Assembly (NCBI GenBank): GCA_947576095.1 | Contig: CANPPW010000009.1 | Span: 1 to 49,167 of the forward strand | Reading direction: 5' to 3' | Origin: an uncultured Mycoplasmatota bacterium | GTDB taxonomy: Bacteria > Bacillota_I > Bacilli_A > RF39 > UBA660 | Length of the DNA stretch: 49,167 nt | Shown here: in pieces, positions 35,020 through 41,663 of the stretch | Layout: each line of letters starts with the position of its first letter | How positions within the stretch are numbered: the stretch's first letter is position 1 | The notes under the pieces: model-generated | Database searches by the model: none | The model's input: the letters and a program-made list of their open reading frames with translations, nothing else | What the model was told of the DNA's origin: nothing | Program-made: the position numbers and the translations under genes

Positions 35020-36270
35020 ATGAGAATTGGAATTTTTACAGATACATATCCGCCCTATATTAATGGAGTTTCAACTAGTGTAGCGATGTTACAAGGTGCA
35101 CTTGAGAAAAAGGGGCATGAGGTGTTTATTGTTACAGTCAATGCGGATAATATGTCATATAAGTATGAAAATGAAAACAGGATTATCCGAATTCCAGGAA
35201 TTCCAATTGGAATATTTGATTATAGACTTACAGGTATTTATCCACTTCGGGCTATTGAAAAAATAAGAAAGTGGAATTTAGATGTAATTCATTCTCATAC
35301 AGAGTTTGGTGTAGGCACATTTGCAAGAATTATTGCCAAGCAATTATCAATTCCTTTAGTTCATACTTATCATACGATGTATGAAGATTATGTTCACTAT
35401 ATTACGAAAGGATATTTTAATGGAACTAGTAAAAAAATAGTAGAGTATTTAACAAAATTTTATTGTGATAAAACAGCTACAGAGCTTATTGTTCCTACCA
35501 AAAAAACATATGATTTATTTAAACAGAAATATCATGTTGAAAGAAATATTCATATTATTCCAACTGGAATTGAAGTAGAAAGATTTTATAAGGAAAATTT
35601 TACCAAGAAAGAAATACAAGATCTTAAGAAGGAAATAGGATTTCAGGAAGATGATTTTGTGATTTTATTTGTAGGAAGAATGGGGAAAGAAAAAAGTGTT
35701 GATTTTTTAATTGATGCACAAAAGGATATTAGTAAAAAATATCCATGTGCTAGGTTACTTTTAATAGGGGATGGTCCATATTTAGAGGCATATCAAAATC
35801 TTGCGAAAAAACTTAAACTAGAACAAAAAATCAAGTTTTTAGGAAAAATCCCATGGGAAAAAATCCCGCTTTATTATCAACTGGGAGATATATTTGTAAC
35901 AGCTTCACAGACAGAGACGCAAGGTCTTACTATCATTGAAGCTATGGCAGCGTCTCTTCCTGTAGTAGCGATTGATGATGAAAGTTTTAATACTGTCATT
36001 ATTGATGAATTAAATGGTTATCTATTTAAAAATAAAAAGAGCTATAAACAAACGGTAGAACGTTTAGTAAAAGACAAACAACAAATAGATAGAATTAGTA
36101 AGCAAGCTAGAATTAGTGCAGATTTGCATTCTTCTAAATATTTTGCTGAGCGTGTGCTTGATGTCTATAAAGTAGCACTTGGTGGGGAGTATCAAATGAA
36201 AGAGATGCAGTCTAAAACTTTTTTTGGAAGATTTAAAAGAGAAATTAGGAGAATTTTTCATGGAAAATAA
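35020..36270 (+). CDS. Family 4 glycosyltransferase, probably diacylglycerol glucosyltransferase
   Basis: 416 residues. GT-B fold: the N-terminal domain starts with MRIGIFTDTYPPYINGVSTS and has HSHTEFGVGTFAR and HTYHTMYEDYVHY. The C-terminal domain has FVGRMGKEKS, LIGDGPY and the E-x7-E motif ETQGLTIIEA. This pattern matches the 1,2-diacylglycerol 3-glucosyltransferases of mollicutes and streptococci, which make the monoglucosyl lipid that anchors lipoteichoic acid or adjusts membrane curvature. ATG at 35020 follows AAGTGATTG. It overlaps tpiA by 11 bases. Exact sugar and acceptor are inferred. Confidence 0.9.
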   Translation: MRIGIFTDTYPPYINGVSTSVAMLQGALEKKGHEVFIVTVNADNMSYKYENENRIIRIPGIPIGIFDYRLTGIYPLRAIEKIRKWNLDVIHSHTEFGVGTFARIIAKQLSIPLVHTYHTMYEDYVHYITKGYFNGTSKKIVEYLTKFYCDKTATELIVPTKKTYDLFKQKYHVERNIHIIPTGIEVERFYKENFTKKEIQDLKKEIGFQEDDFVILFVGRMGKEKSVDFLIDAQKDISKKYPCARLLLIGDGPYLEAYQNLAKKLKLEQKIKFLGKIPWEKIPLYYQLGDIFVTASQTETQGLTIIEAMAASLPVVAIDDESFNTVIIDELNGYLFKNKKSYKQTVERLVKDKQQIDRISKQARISADLHSSKYFAERVLDVYKVALGGEYQMKEMQSKTFFGRFKREIRRIFHGK

Positions 36271-36985
36271 AAAAATATTTGTAAATTTTAAAATGCACTT
36301 TTCTGAAGATGAAGTGAGTTGCTATTTACAAAACATTAGAGGAAAAATCAAGTGTAAAGATGTTGTTTTTTTTCCAAGCAATTTATATAGTTATATGTTT
36401 TTAAAGGAACACTATAAGGTGGGACTACAGAACATTTATAAAGAAAATGTGGGAGCTTATACAGGAGAAGTATCTGCCTATCAAGCTTCTAGTATGGGAA
36501 TAGAATATGCATTGATAGGACATAGTGAAAGAAGAAATTTATTTCATGAAAAAAATAGCGATATCGCCAAAAAAATATGTGTAGCTACTGAAAATGATGT
36601 CACAGCTGTTCTTTGTGTTGGAGAGACAAAGAAAGAAAGATTATTTCATAGGGAAAAAAAGGTTGTGAAAAAACAAATAAAAGAGGCGTTAAAAAATATC
36701 AAAACAGGGGAGTATCTTATCTTAGCTTATGAACCTATTTGGGCAATCGGAGGAATGGAATCATTATGTTTAAAGGAAATTGAAGCGATGGTTCTTTATA
36801 TAAGAAAGATTATACAAAAATATTTTCCTAATGTGGTGATACCTATTTTATATGGAGGTAGCATCCATGAGGAAAATATAAAAGAATTATTAACCCTAAA
36901 AGAAGTAGATGGCTTTTTAATTGGAAGTGCCAGTTTGGATTTTAAAAAGCTTTTAAAAATAATAGAAGTTGCAGTACCGATGTGA
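36260..36985 (+). CDS. tpiA: Triosephosphate isomerase
   Basis: 241 residues, somewhat divergent. NFKMH near the N-terminus gives the catalytic Lys11 (usually NWKMN), GHSERR the catalytic His and AYEPIWAIG the catalytic Glu, with YGGS near the end of the barrel. It interconverts dihydroxyacetone phosphate and glyceraldehyde-3-phosphate. The start at 36260 is set by TAGGAGAA and by the family N-terminus; it overlaps the glycosyltransferase gene by 11 bases. It completes the gap-pgk-tpi triose cluster, interrupted by three membrane or surface genes. Confidence 0.96.
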   Translation: MENKKIFVNFKMHFSEDEVSCYLQNIRGKIKCKDVVFFPSNLYSYMFLKEHYKVGLQNIYKENVGAYTGEVSAYQASSMGIEYALIGHSERRNLFHEKNSDIAKKICVATENDVTAVLCVGETKKERLFHREKKVVKKQIKEALKNIKTGEYLILAYEPIWAIGGMESLCLKEIEAMVLYIRKIIQKYFPNVVIPILYGGSIHEENIKELLTLKEVDGFLIGSASLDFKKLLKIIEVAVPM

Positions 36986-37007
36986 CTTTTTTTGCTATTT
37001 TTTAGCA

Positions 37008-37019
37008 AATTTCGACAAA
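37008..37019 (-). promoter_or_regulatory. Consensus Spo0A box upstream of spo0A
   Basis: TTCGACA at 37011-37017; the other strand reads TTTGTCGAAAT, an exact Spo0A box with flanks. It lies 90 bases before spo0A, consistent with the autoregulation known in Bacillus. Confidence 0.55.
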
Positions 37020-37032
37020 ACTAGAACAAAAA

Positions 37033-37067
37033 TACTCTAGTAAAGGAAGTGTAAAGTAGAGTATAAT
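37033..37067 (+). promoter_or_regulatory. spo0A promoter region with inverted repeat
   Basis: TATAAT at 37062-37067 has no fair sigma-A -35 at 17 bases, but AAAGGAAGT (37042-37050) resembles the sigma-H -35. A perfect 7-base inverted repeat, TACTCTA (37033-37039) and TAGAGTA (37057-37063), spans the promoter and could be an operator. Confidence 0.4.
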
Positions 37068-37104
37068 AAATATCGTAATAGTAGTACGTGGAAGGAGAAT
37101 AAAA

Positions 37105-37872
37105 ATGGAAAAAATCAAACTTTTAATGATTGATGATAATATAAGCTTAGTAGAAATGGTAAAAGAATATTTTCATAATCATGAACAAATAGATGTTGTA
37201 TTAGAAGCCTATGATGGTGAAGTGGGGATTGAGATGATGGAATCTCAAAAACAAAATTATGATGTAGTACTACTGGATTTGATTATGCCTAAAAGGGATG
37301 GCATGTATGTATTAGAAGAAATGAAAAAAAGAGGGATTGATAAAAAGGTTATTGTTTTAACAAGTTACAATGCTGGAGATGTGATTCGTAAGGTAGCAGA
37401 GCAAGGCGTCCAATATTTTATGTTAAAACCATTTGAACTTTCTGATTTAGAAAAGAGAATTTTAGAAACAAATCAAAAAATATCAGAAAACAAAAGTGTT
37501 GATTTATATAAAAATAATTTAAATATGTCTATTACTAAAATTTTACATGAGTTAGGAATTCCATCTCATATAAAGGGATATCAATATATTAGAGAAGGTA
37601 TTGGTATTATCTTTGAAAGACCAGAAACGATTGGTGGTATTACTAAGGAACTGTATCCAGAATTAGCTGGTAAATTTAATACAACCGTTTCAAGAGTCGA
37701 AAGGGCTATTAGACATGCTATTGAAGTTTCCTGGAATCGAGGAGACTGGGATCTTATGGAAGAAATCTTTGGGCATAGTGTAGATATAGATAAGGCTAAG
37801 CCAACAAATTCAGAATTTATTGTCACAATTGCAGATAAACTTAGATTAGAGTTTCATAAGGTTGGTAGTTAA
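37105..37872 (+). CDS. spo0A: Master sporulation response regulator Spo0A
   Basis: 255 residues. The receiver domain (about 1-120) has the acidic pair DD near residue 10, the phosphorylated Asp58 in VVLLDLIMP, the Thr in VLTSYN and the Lys in FMLKPF. The C-terminal DNA-binding domain (about 145-255) has [15 protein letters not shown] and the recognition helix region [21 protein letters not shown], unique to Spo0A. Phosphorylated Spo0A binds TGTCGAA boxes to start sporulation. AAGGAG precedes the ATG at 37105. It stands alone here; the usual upstream neighbour spoIVB is absent. Confidence 0.98.
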   Translation: MEKIKLLMIDDNISLVEMVKEYFHNHEQIDVVLEAYDGEVGIEMMESQKQNYDVVLLDLIMPKRDGMYVLEEMKKRGIDKKVIVLTSYNAGDVIRKVAEQGVQYFMLKPFELSDLEKRILETNQKISENKSVDLYKNNLNMSITKILHELGIPSHIKGYQYIREGIGIIFERPETIGGITKELYPELAGKFNTTVSRVERAIRHAIEVSWNRGDWDLMEEIFGHSVDIDKAKPTNSEFIVTIADKLRLEFHKVGS

Positions 37873-37878
37873 TATTTT

Positions 37879-38388
37879 TTATCCCATATATCCACCATTC
37901 ATGGGATTTGCACTTTGTGATATAATGAGGGCCTTTTTGTCAGTTTTTTCAATAATAGAGAGAACTTCCTCTCTTTTTTTTCTTGGAATCAGGATGATTA
38001 AAATATGTTTGATGCTATCTTTTCCTGTTGCTTTGGTATAAGTAACTGCATATCCATGATTTCTTAGGTCATTGCAAATTTCTTCTCCTAAAGTATGATT
38101 TGTGACAGCCATCAACATATTATCTCCCATTGCCATTTTCTCTTCAATAAAGCTACCTAGATAAGATCCTAAAAAGCATCCAAGTGCAAGAAATAATACA
38201 CGAAATGGATGGTGTGAAATATCTAAGACAACCATACTTGTGGAAATCATCCAAACAATGGATATTACACCAGATAAAAAGGCTCCTAACAATTTTTTTC
38301 CATTATTAATTACAATAATACGGAATGTTGCAAGAGAAGTTTCTGTAATTTTAGCAATTAGAATAAAAAAACAAGTAAGGATTTCCAT
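37879..38388 (-). CDS. UPF0316 (YebE-like) membrane protein
   Basis: 169 residues. Three membrane helices in the first half (about 1-20, 34-54, 60-80), with ETSLATFRIIVINNGKK and a Gly-rich third helix ending GSFIEEKMAMGD. The second half is a soluble DUF2179-like domain (about 88-169) with LRNHGYAVTYTKATGKD and IPRKKREEVLSIIEKTDKKALIIS. This is the layout of Bacillus YebE. The function is not known; the soluble domain is shared with membrane transport or sensing proteins. ATG at 38388 follows AGGTGAT. It is convergent with spo0A. Confidence 0.9.
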   Translation of the reverse strand: MEILTCFFILIAKITETSLATFRIIVINNGKKLLGAFLSGVISIVWMISTSMVVLDISHHPFRVLFLALGCFLGSYLGSFIEEKMAMGDNMLMAVTNHTLGEEICNDLRNHGYAVTYTKATGKDSIKHILIILIPRKKREEVLSIIEKTDKKALIISQSANPMNGGYMG

Positions 38389-38582
38389 AGTATCACCTGA
38401 TATTAGTATGAAGAAAAATATTTTGTTTATAAGTTTTATTTCAAAAAATATTAGTTTTCCATTGCGAGTCCTTTATTTTAAATAATATATGAATTATTTA
38501 ATATCTATTTTGCTACTAATTTACTACTTTTTATAGAAGTTTTAAATTCTTCAAGGAATTTTTTAAATCTTAAAGAAAATAC

Positions 38583-38612
38583 TTGCTAGTAAACCATTTT
38601 TAATGCTATAAT
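38583..38612 (+). promoter_or_regulatory. Promoter of the putative antitoxin RNA
   Basis: TTGCTA (38583-38588), 18-base spacer, TATAAT (38607-38612) with a TGC extended -10. No coding region follows it on this strand until 38983. Confidence 0.6.
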
Positions 38613-38640
38613 GAATATGTCAAGGAAACTTGCATAAAAT

Positions 38641-38681
38641 AAAAAAGGAATACCTAGTTTTGAAGAGTTAGGTACTATTCC
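38641..38681 (-). terminator. Terminator of the putative toxin mRNA
   Basis: On the minus strand GGAAT-AGT-ACCTA pairs with TAGGT-ATTCC (AGT bulged) and is followed by TTTTTTATTTTA. The 5' arm is the same sequence that can pair with the mRNA 5' end (38835-38847), so the two pairings would compete. Confidence 0.6.
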
Positions 38682-38696
38682 AATTTCAATTGATTT

Positions 38697-38730
38697 AGTA
38701 CCGACTTATACAGTTGGTACTATTTTTATT
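38697..38730 (+). terminator. Terminator of the putative antitoxin RNA
   Basis: AGTACCGACT (38697-38706), loop TATAC, AGTTGGTACT (38712-38721): ten pairs with one G-T, followed by ATTTTTATT. Confidence 0.65.
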
Positions 38731-38798
38731 AATATGACTAAAATCACAATAATAAGGAGTATTATGATATTCATTAGAGCTTTCTCTGATTTTCTCAT
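38706..38798 (-). CDS. 30-residue hydrophobic peptide, putative type I toxin
   Basis: ATG at 38798, stop at 38706-38708. The product is MRKSEKALMNI, then a run of Ile/Leu/Val, then KIVPTV: a basic N-terminus and one membrane helix of about 17 residues. A near-perfect Shine-Dalgarno AAAGGAGGTG (38804-38813) precedes it, but lies in a strong hairpin: CTCCTTT-ACTTTT pairs with AAAAGT-G-AAAGGAG at 38807-38835. The promoter TTGTCT-17-TATAGT is upstream. The mRNA would be about 225 nt for a 93-base frame, with long structured UTRs. Small hydrophobic type I toxins (Fst, TxpA, BsrG, Ibs) share this architecture, but I see no clear family match. It could also be an ordinary small membrane protein. Confidence 0.65.
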   Translation of the reverse strand: MRKSEKALMNIIILLIIVILVILIKIVPTV

Positions 38799-38806
38799 AA
38801 TTTCAC

Positions 38807-38835
38807 CTCCTTTCACTTTTAAAAAAGTAAAGGAG
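38807..38835 (-). promoter_or_regulatory. Shine-Dalgarno-sequestering hairpin
   Basis: On the minus strand CTCCTTT+ACTTTT pairs with AAAAGT+AAAGGAG (one bulged G, loop TT), 13 pairs in all. It includes most of the ribosome binding site of the 30-residue peptide and should block its translation in the full-length mRNA. Confidence 0.6.
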
Positions 38836-38870
38836 AATAGTACCTAAACTAACTAAATATTCCTAAATTA

Positions 38871-38899
38871 ACTATACCAAACATTTGTTTTCTAGACAA
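38871..38899 (-). promoter_or_regulatory. Promoter of the putative toxin gene
   Basis: Minus strand TTGTCT (38894-38899), 17-base spacer, TATAGT (38871-38876) with TGG before it (extended -10). The expected start is near 38864. Confidence 0.6.
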
Positions 38900-38982
38900 T
38901 AATTTTATTACAAATTAACAATAAATATTAAAATGCAAAATATATAATAATAACAGTGGGTTTAAGCAATAGGAGGTAAGAA

Positions 38983-39516
38983 ATGGAAATATTTGTTGGG
39001 TGTAGTAGTTCGGAAGATGTTGACTCAATATATTTAGAATCAGCAAAAGAATTGGGAAAAATAATTGCTTTAAATGGACACACTCTAGTTTTTGGTTCCT
39101 CTGATAAGGGAATGATGGGAGAATTATATAGAGGTGTAAAAGAAAATGGAGGAAAAGTTATATCAGTTTTTCCAAAACAATTTAGTGGATTTTTAACAAA
39201 AGTAGAATCTGATAAAATAATTGAGACAGAGACTGCAACTGACCAATTAAAATATTTAGTTAATAATGGGGATATTACTATTATTATGCCTGGTAGTTAT
39301 GGAGCTTTAGCTGAATTAGCTACATCTATTCAAAATAAAAAATTAGGGGAGCATAGTAAACCCATATTTATAATAAATATAAACGGATATTTTGATAATC
39401 TATTAAAGATTTTTGAAAAATTTTATAGTGATAAATTTGATTTGTGTGATAGAAATAAACTATATACTGTTTTAGATAAACCAGTAAAAATACTAGATTA
39501 CCTGCATAACGTGTAA
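38983..39516 (+). CDS. LOG-family (lysine decarboxylase-like) Rossmann protein
   Basis: 177 residues. A Rossmann fold start (IFVGCSSSEDVDSIY) and LVFGSSDKGMMGELYRGVKENGGKVISV match the TIGR00725/LOG superfamily. The nucleotide-site motif normally reads PGGxGTxxE; here it is PGSYGALAE, with Gly to Ser and Thr to Ala. LOG enzymes cleave the N-glycosidic bond of nucleoside monophosphates; this one may be altered or inactive. ATG at 38983 follows AGGAGGTAAG. It lies in an accessory region beside the toxin-antitoxin candidate and has no operon partners. Confidence 0.85.
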   Translation: MEIFVGCSSSEDVDSIYLESAKELGKIIALNGHTLVFGSSDKGMMGELYRGVKENGGKVISVFPKQFSGFLTKVESDKIIETETATDQLKYLVNNGDITIIMPGSYGALAELATSIQNKKLGEHSKPIFIININGYFDNLLKIFEKFYSDKFDLCDRNKLYTVLDKPVKILDYLHNV

Positions 39517-39582
39517 AAATTTTTTAAATATTATATTGAAAATAAACGAAAAATAATGATGTTTGCTACATGCTTCATGCTA

Positions 39583-39691
39583 CATAATAAGGGTAATACT
39601 AGTCCTTATTATGACAAGGACTTTGTGGCTACGCCACTAGTCTATCTTATAAGACTATACTCCGATACTATGACATTGCATAGTATTTTTT
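39583..39691 (+). ncRNA. Candidate structured RNA with terminator
   Basis: Four stems in about 110 bases. CATAATAAGG/CCTTATTATG is perfect, 10 bp (39583-39613). GGACT-TT-GTGGC-TAC-GCCAC-T-AGTCT is at 39619-39643. An alternative AGTCT/AGACT pairing (39639-39656) excludes the base of the second stem. Last, ATACTATG/CATAGTAT is followed by T6. The sequence has less AT than its surroundings and no reading frame. It may be an independent small RNA, a mobile palindromic repeat or the 3' UTR of the LOG gene; the mutually exclusive stems would suit a regulatory switch. Confidence 0.4.
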
Positions 39692-39692
39692 A
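39665..39692 (+). terminator. Terminator
   Basis: ATACTATG (39665-39672), loop ACATTG, CATAGTAT (39679-39686) followed by a T run. It ends the LOG gene transcript and/or the structured RNA. Confidence 0.7.
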
Positions 39693-39917
39693 ATATTTAA
39701 AATTAATACTTTAAAAATTTCCTAAATTTTTACTACGAATTTATTACTTTTGAAAGCGAAAATATAAGAAATTATAAAAATATATGTAATTATCTTCTGA
39801 AATTAAAAATGTCTTAAATACTTATAAATAAAGGCTATAAAGACATTTAAGAACTTATAAAAATTTATTCAAAAAATTACTATCTTTTTTTATTAAAATT
39901 TACAATAAAAAAATTTT
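39693..39917. other. AT-rich intergenic stretch
   Basis: About 225 bases between the terminator and the CIRCE element, over 80% A+T by eye. I see no gene, repeat family or RNA fold I can support, apart from a weak inverted pair TTAAATACTTATAAAT / ATTTAAGAACTTATAA around 39813-39860. Confidence 0.4.
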
Positions 39918-39944
39918 TTAGCACTCATATATTGACAATGCTAA
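39918..39944 (+). promoter_or_regulatory. CIRCE operator (HrcA-binding)
   Basis: TTAGCACTC-N9-CAATGCTAA: the left arm is perfect and the right arm matches 7 of 9 bases of GAGTGCTAA. It stands before hrcA, as expected for an autoregulated class I heat-shock operon. Confidence 0.85.
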
Positions 39945-39960
39945 CATATAATAGTATACT
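39932..39960 (+). promoter_or_regulatory. hrcA operon promoter
   Basis: TTGACA (39932-39937), 17-base spacer, TATACT (39955-39960). The -35 overlaps the CIRCE spacer and right arm, so HrcA binding would block RNA polymerase directly. Confidence 0.75.
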
Positions 39961-39966
39961 GGAAGC

Positions 39967-39994
39967 AGCACTTGAAAAAAAATTTAAAAGTGCT
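39967..39994 (+). repeat. Second inverted repeat in the hrcA leader
   Basis: AGCACTT (39967-39973) and AAGTGCT (39988-39994), 14 bases apart, just after the expected transcription start. The arms echo the CIRCE half-site (AGCACT/AGTGCT) but with wider spacing; it would also form a hairpin in the mRNA leader. Confidence 0.5.
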
Positions 39995-40017
39995 TATAAA
40001 TAAAAAGAAGGTGATTT

Positions 40018-41022
40018 ATGTTAAGTAGTAGGCGAACAGAACTTTTAAAACTGATTGTAGAAGATTATATTAAAACAGCACGGCCTATTGGTTCTAAATC
40101 ACTTTGTACAGCACTCTCTTGTTCTAGTGCAACTATTCGTAATGAAATGAGTGAGTTAGAGGAAATGGGATTGCTTGAAAAAACACATACCTCATCAGGA
40201 AGGGTTCCTTCTGAAAAAGGGTATAGATACTATGTAGATCATATTATGAAACCGAAAGAACTTACAGGAGAAGATGTTTTAAAACTTCAAACAATATTTC
40301 GCAACAATTCGCTTATGCTTTCTGATACTATTATAAAGAGTATGGAGATTGTATCTGAGCTTACTAATTATACATCTATTGTTCTTGGAAAGTCATCTAA
40401 AAATAATAGAATTAGTAAAGTAGAAGTTGTCCCTCTTGACAAAAATAACTTTATTGCTATTGTTATTACAGATAAGGGATATGTCAAACATAAAAAAATG
40501 TTTATTAAAGAAAAAATTGATATTGTAGAAATTAAACAAGTAGTTGATCTCATTAACAAACATATTATAGGAACTCCTATAGATGAAGTCAGTTCTAAAT
40601 TGGAATATGAGGTAAAGCCGATTATTGGAGAAGAGATTAAACAAAAAGAGGTTTTATACAATGCTTTTTATAATGTATTTACAGATATTAAGAATTCTTC
40701 CAATGTAAAAGTAAATCGTACTAGTAATATGTTAAAAGGACCTGAATTCAATGATGCTGATAAAATTAGAAAGATTCTTGAAAAATTTGAAAATAAAGAT
40801 ATGATTCATAGAATTGAAGAGGAAGAAGATGATGAAGAAGGATCTGTTCGAATTTACATTGGTAGTGAAAGTGAATTTGATGATGACATGACTGTGATTA
40901 AAACAAAATACTCTATCGATGGGGAGGAAGGAACGCTTGCTTTAGTGGGGCCTAAACGTATGCAGTACGATAAGGTAACTGCGTTACTTCATTATATAAA
41001 AGAAAATATTGAAAGGAAGTAA
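40018..41022 (+). CDS. hrcA: Heat-inducible transcription repressor HrcA
   Basis: 334 residues. An N-terminal winged helix (about 1-75) has SRRTELLKLIVEDYI, ARPIGSKSL and LEKTHTSSGRVPSEKGYRYYVD, characteristic of HrcA. A GAF-like middle and a dimerisation domain follow. It binds CIRCE to repress the chaperone operon; GroEL helps it fold in the species studied. ATG at 40018 follows AAGAAGGTGA. First gene of hrcA-grpE-dnaK-pepF-dnaJ. An acidic insert (EEEEDDEEGS near residue 265) is somewhat unusual. Confidence 0.97.
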   Translation: MLSSRRTELLKLIVEDYIKTARPIGSKSLCTALSCSSATIRNEMSELEEMGLLEKTHTSSGRVPSEKGYRYYVDHIMKPKELTGEDVLKLQTIFRNNSLMLSDTIIKSMEIVSELTNYTSIVLGKSSKNNRISKVEVVPLDKNNFIAIVITDKGYVKHKKMFIKEKIDIVEIKQVVDLINKHIIGTPIDEVSSKLEYEVKPIIGEEIKQKEVLYNAFYNVFTDIKNSSNVKVNRTSNMLKGPEFNDADKIRKILEKFENKDMIHRIEEEEDDEEGSVRIYIGSESEFDDDMTVIKTKYSIDGEEGTLALVGPKRMQYDKVTALLHYIKENIERK

Positions 41023-41026
41023 TAAA

Positions 41027-41644
41027 GTGGAAAAACAAAATCATGATAACAAACAATCGTGCGAGGAAGAAGTTTGCACATGTGAGCCATGTAAGTGTGA
41101 AGAGTCTTGTACATGTAAAAAGACAGAAGTAGAAGAAAAGTCAAAGGAAAAAAAGAAAAAAGAAGAGAAGGATTCAAAAAATAAATATAAAAAAGAAAAT
41201 GAAGATTTAAAATTAAAAATAAAAGAATTAGAAAATAAGGTATTAAGTGAAAAAGCGGAACTGATTAATTATCGAAAAAGAAAAGATGATGAAGTCAGTT
41301 ATATGTTAAAATATGCAAGTGAAGATATGATTAAATCAATTCTTCCGATTGTGGATAATTTTGAAAGGGCTATTAAACTAGATGATGATAATCTAGAAGA
41401 TGAACTTTCTAAATTTTTAGAGGGATTTAAAATGATTTATTGCCATTTGGTTAAAGTTTTAGAAGAAAATGGTGTAAAGGCAATTGATGGGGTTAATAAG
41501 GCTTTTGATCCTACTTATCATGAAGCTGTATTAACAGAAGTAAGAGAAAAAGTAGAACCTTCAATTGTTTTAGAAATTTTACAAAAAGGATATCTTTATA
41601 AAGATAAAGTTATAAGACCTGCTATGGTCAAAGTAAGTGCATAA
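41027..41644 (+). CDS. grpE: Nucleotide exchange factor GrpE with cysteine-rich N-terminus
   Basis: 205 residues from a GTG at 41027, eight bases after AAAGGAAG. The coiled coil (about 55-105) and the C-terminal beta domain (NGVKAIDGVNKAFDPTYHEA, KGYLYKDKVIRPAMVKV) are normal. It releases ADP from DnaK. The first 32 residues are odd: seven cysteines at 12, 17, 19, 22, 24, 28 and 30 in a C-x4-C-x-C-x2-C-x-C-x3-C-x-C pattern, then a Lys/Glu-rich linker. Such spacing suits Zn or Cu binding or redox sensing; the tail of most GrpE proteins is acidic and without Cys. It lies 4 bases after hrcA. Confidence 0.96.
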   Translation: MEKQNHDNKQSCEEEVCTCEPCKCEESCTCKKTEVEEKSKEKKKKEEKDSKNKYKKENEDLKLKIKELENKVLSEKAELINYRKRKDDEVSYMLKYASEDMIKSILPIVDNFERAIKLDDDNLEDELSKFLEGFKMIYCHLVKVLEENGVKAIDGVNKAFDPTYHEAVLTEVREKVEPSIVLEILQKGYLYKDKVIRPAMVKVSA

Positions 41645-41663
41645 TGAAAAGGAGAGATAAAAT

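Larger units (their letters stand above)
38619..38730 (+). ncRNA. Putative antisense (antitoxin) RNA of a type I TA locus
   Basis: About 110 nt, from a start expected seven bases after the -10 at 38607 to the terminator at 38697-38730. It has no start codon with a ribosome binding site. It contains the hairpin GGAATACCTAG / TTAGGTACTATTCC (38647-38681) and is perfectly complementary to the last six codons and the whole 3' UTR of the 30-residue membrane peptide transcribed from the other strand. A convergent 3'-overlapping RNA of this size is what one sees in TxpA/RatA and BsrG/SR4. The function is inferred from architecture only. Confidence 0.55.

Noticed and set aside
37881-37907. ATCCCAT/ATGGGAT hairpin as a spo0A or UPF0316 terminator
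   Set aside because: It encodes the UPF0316 C-terminus (NPMNGGYMG) and is not followed by a T run on either strand.
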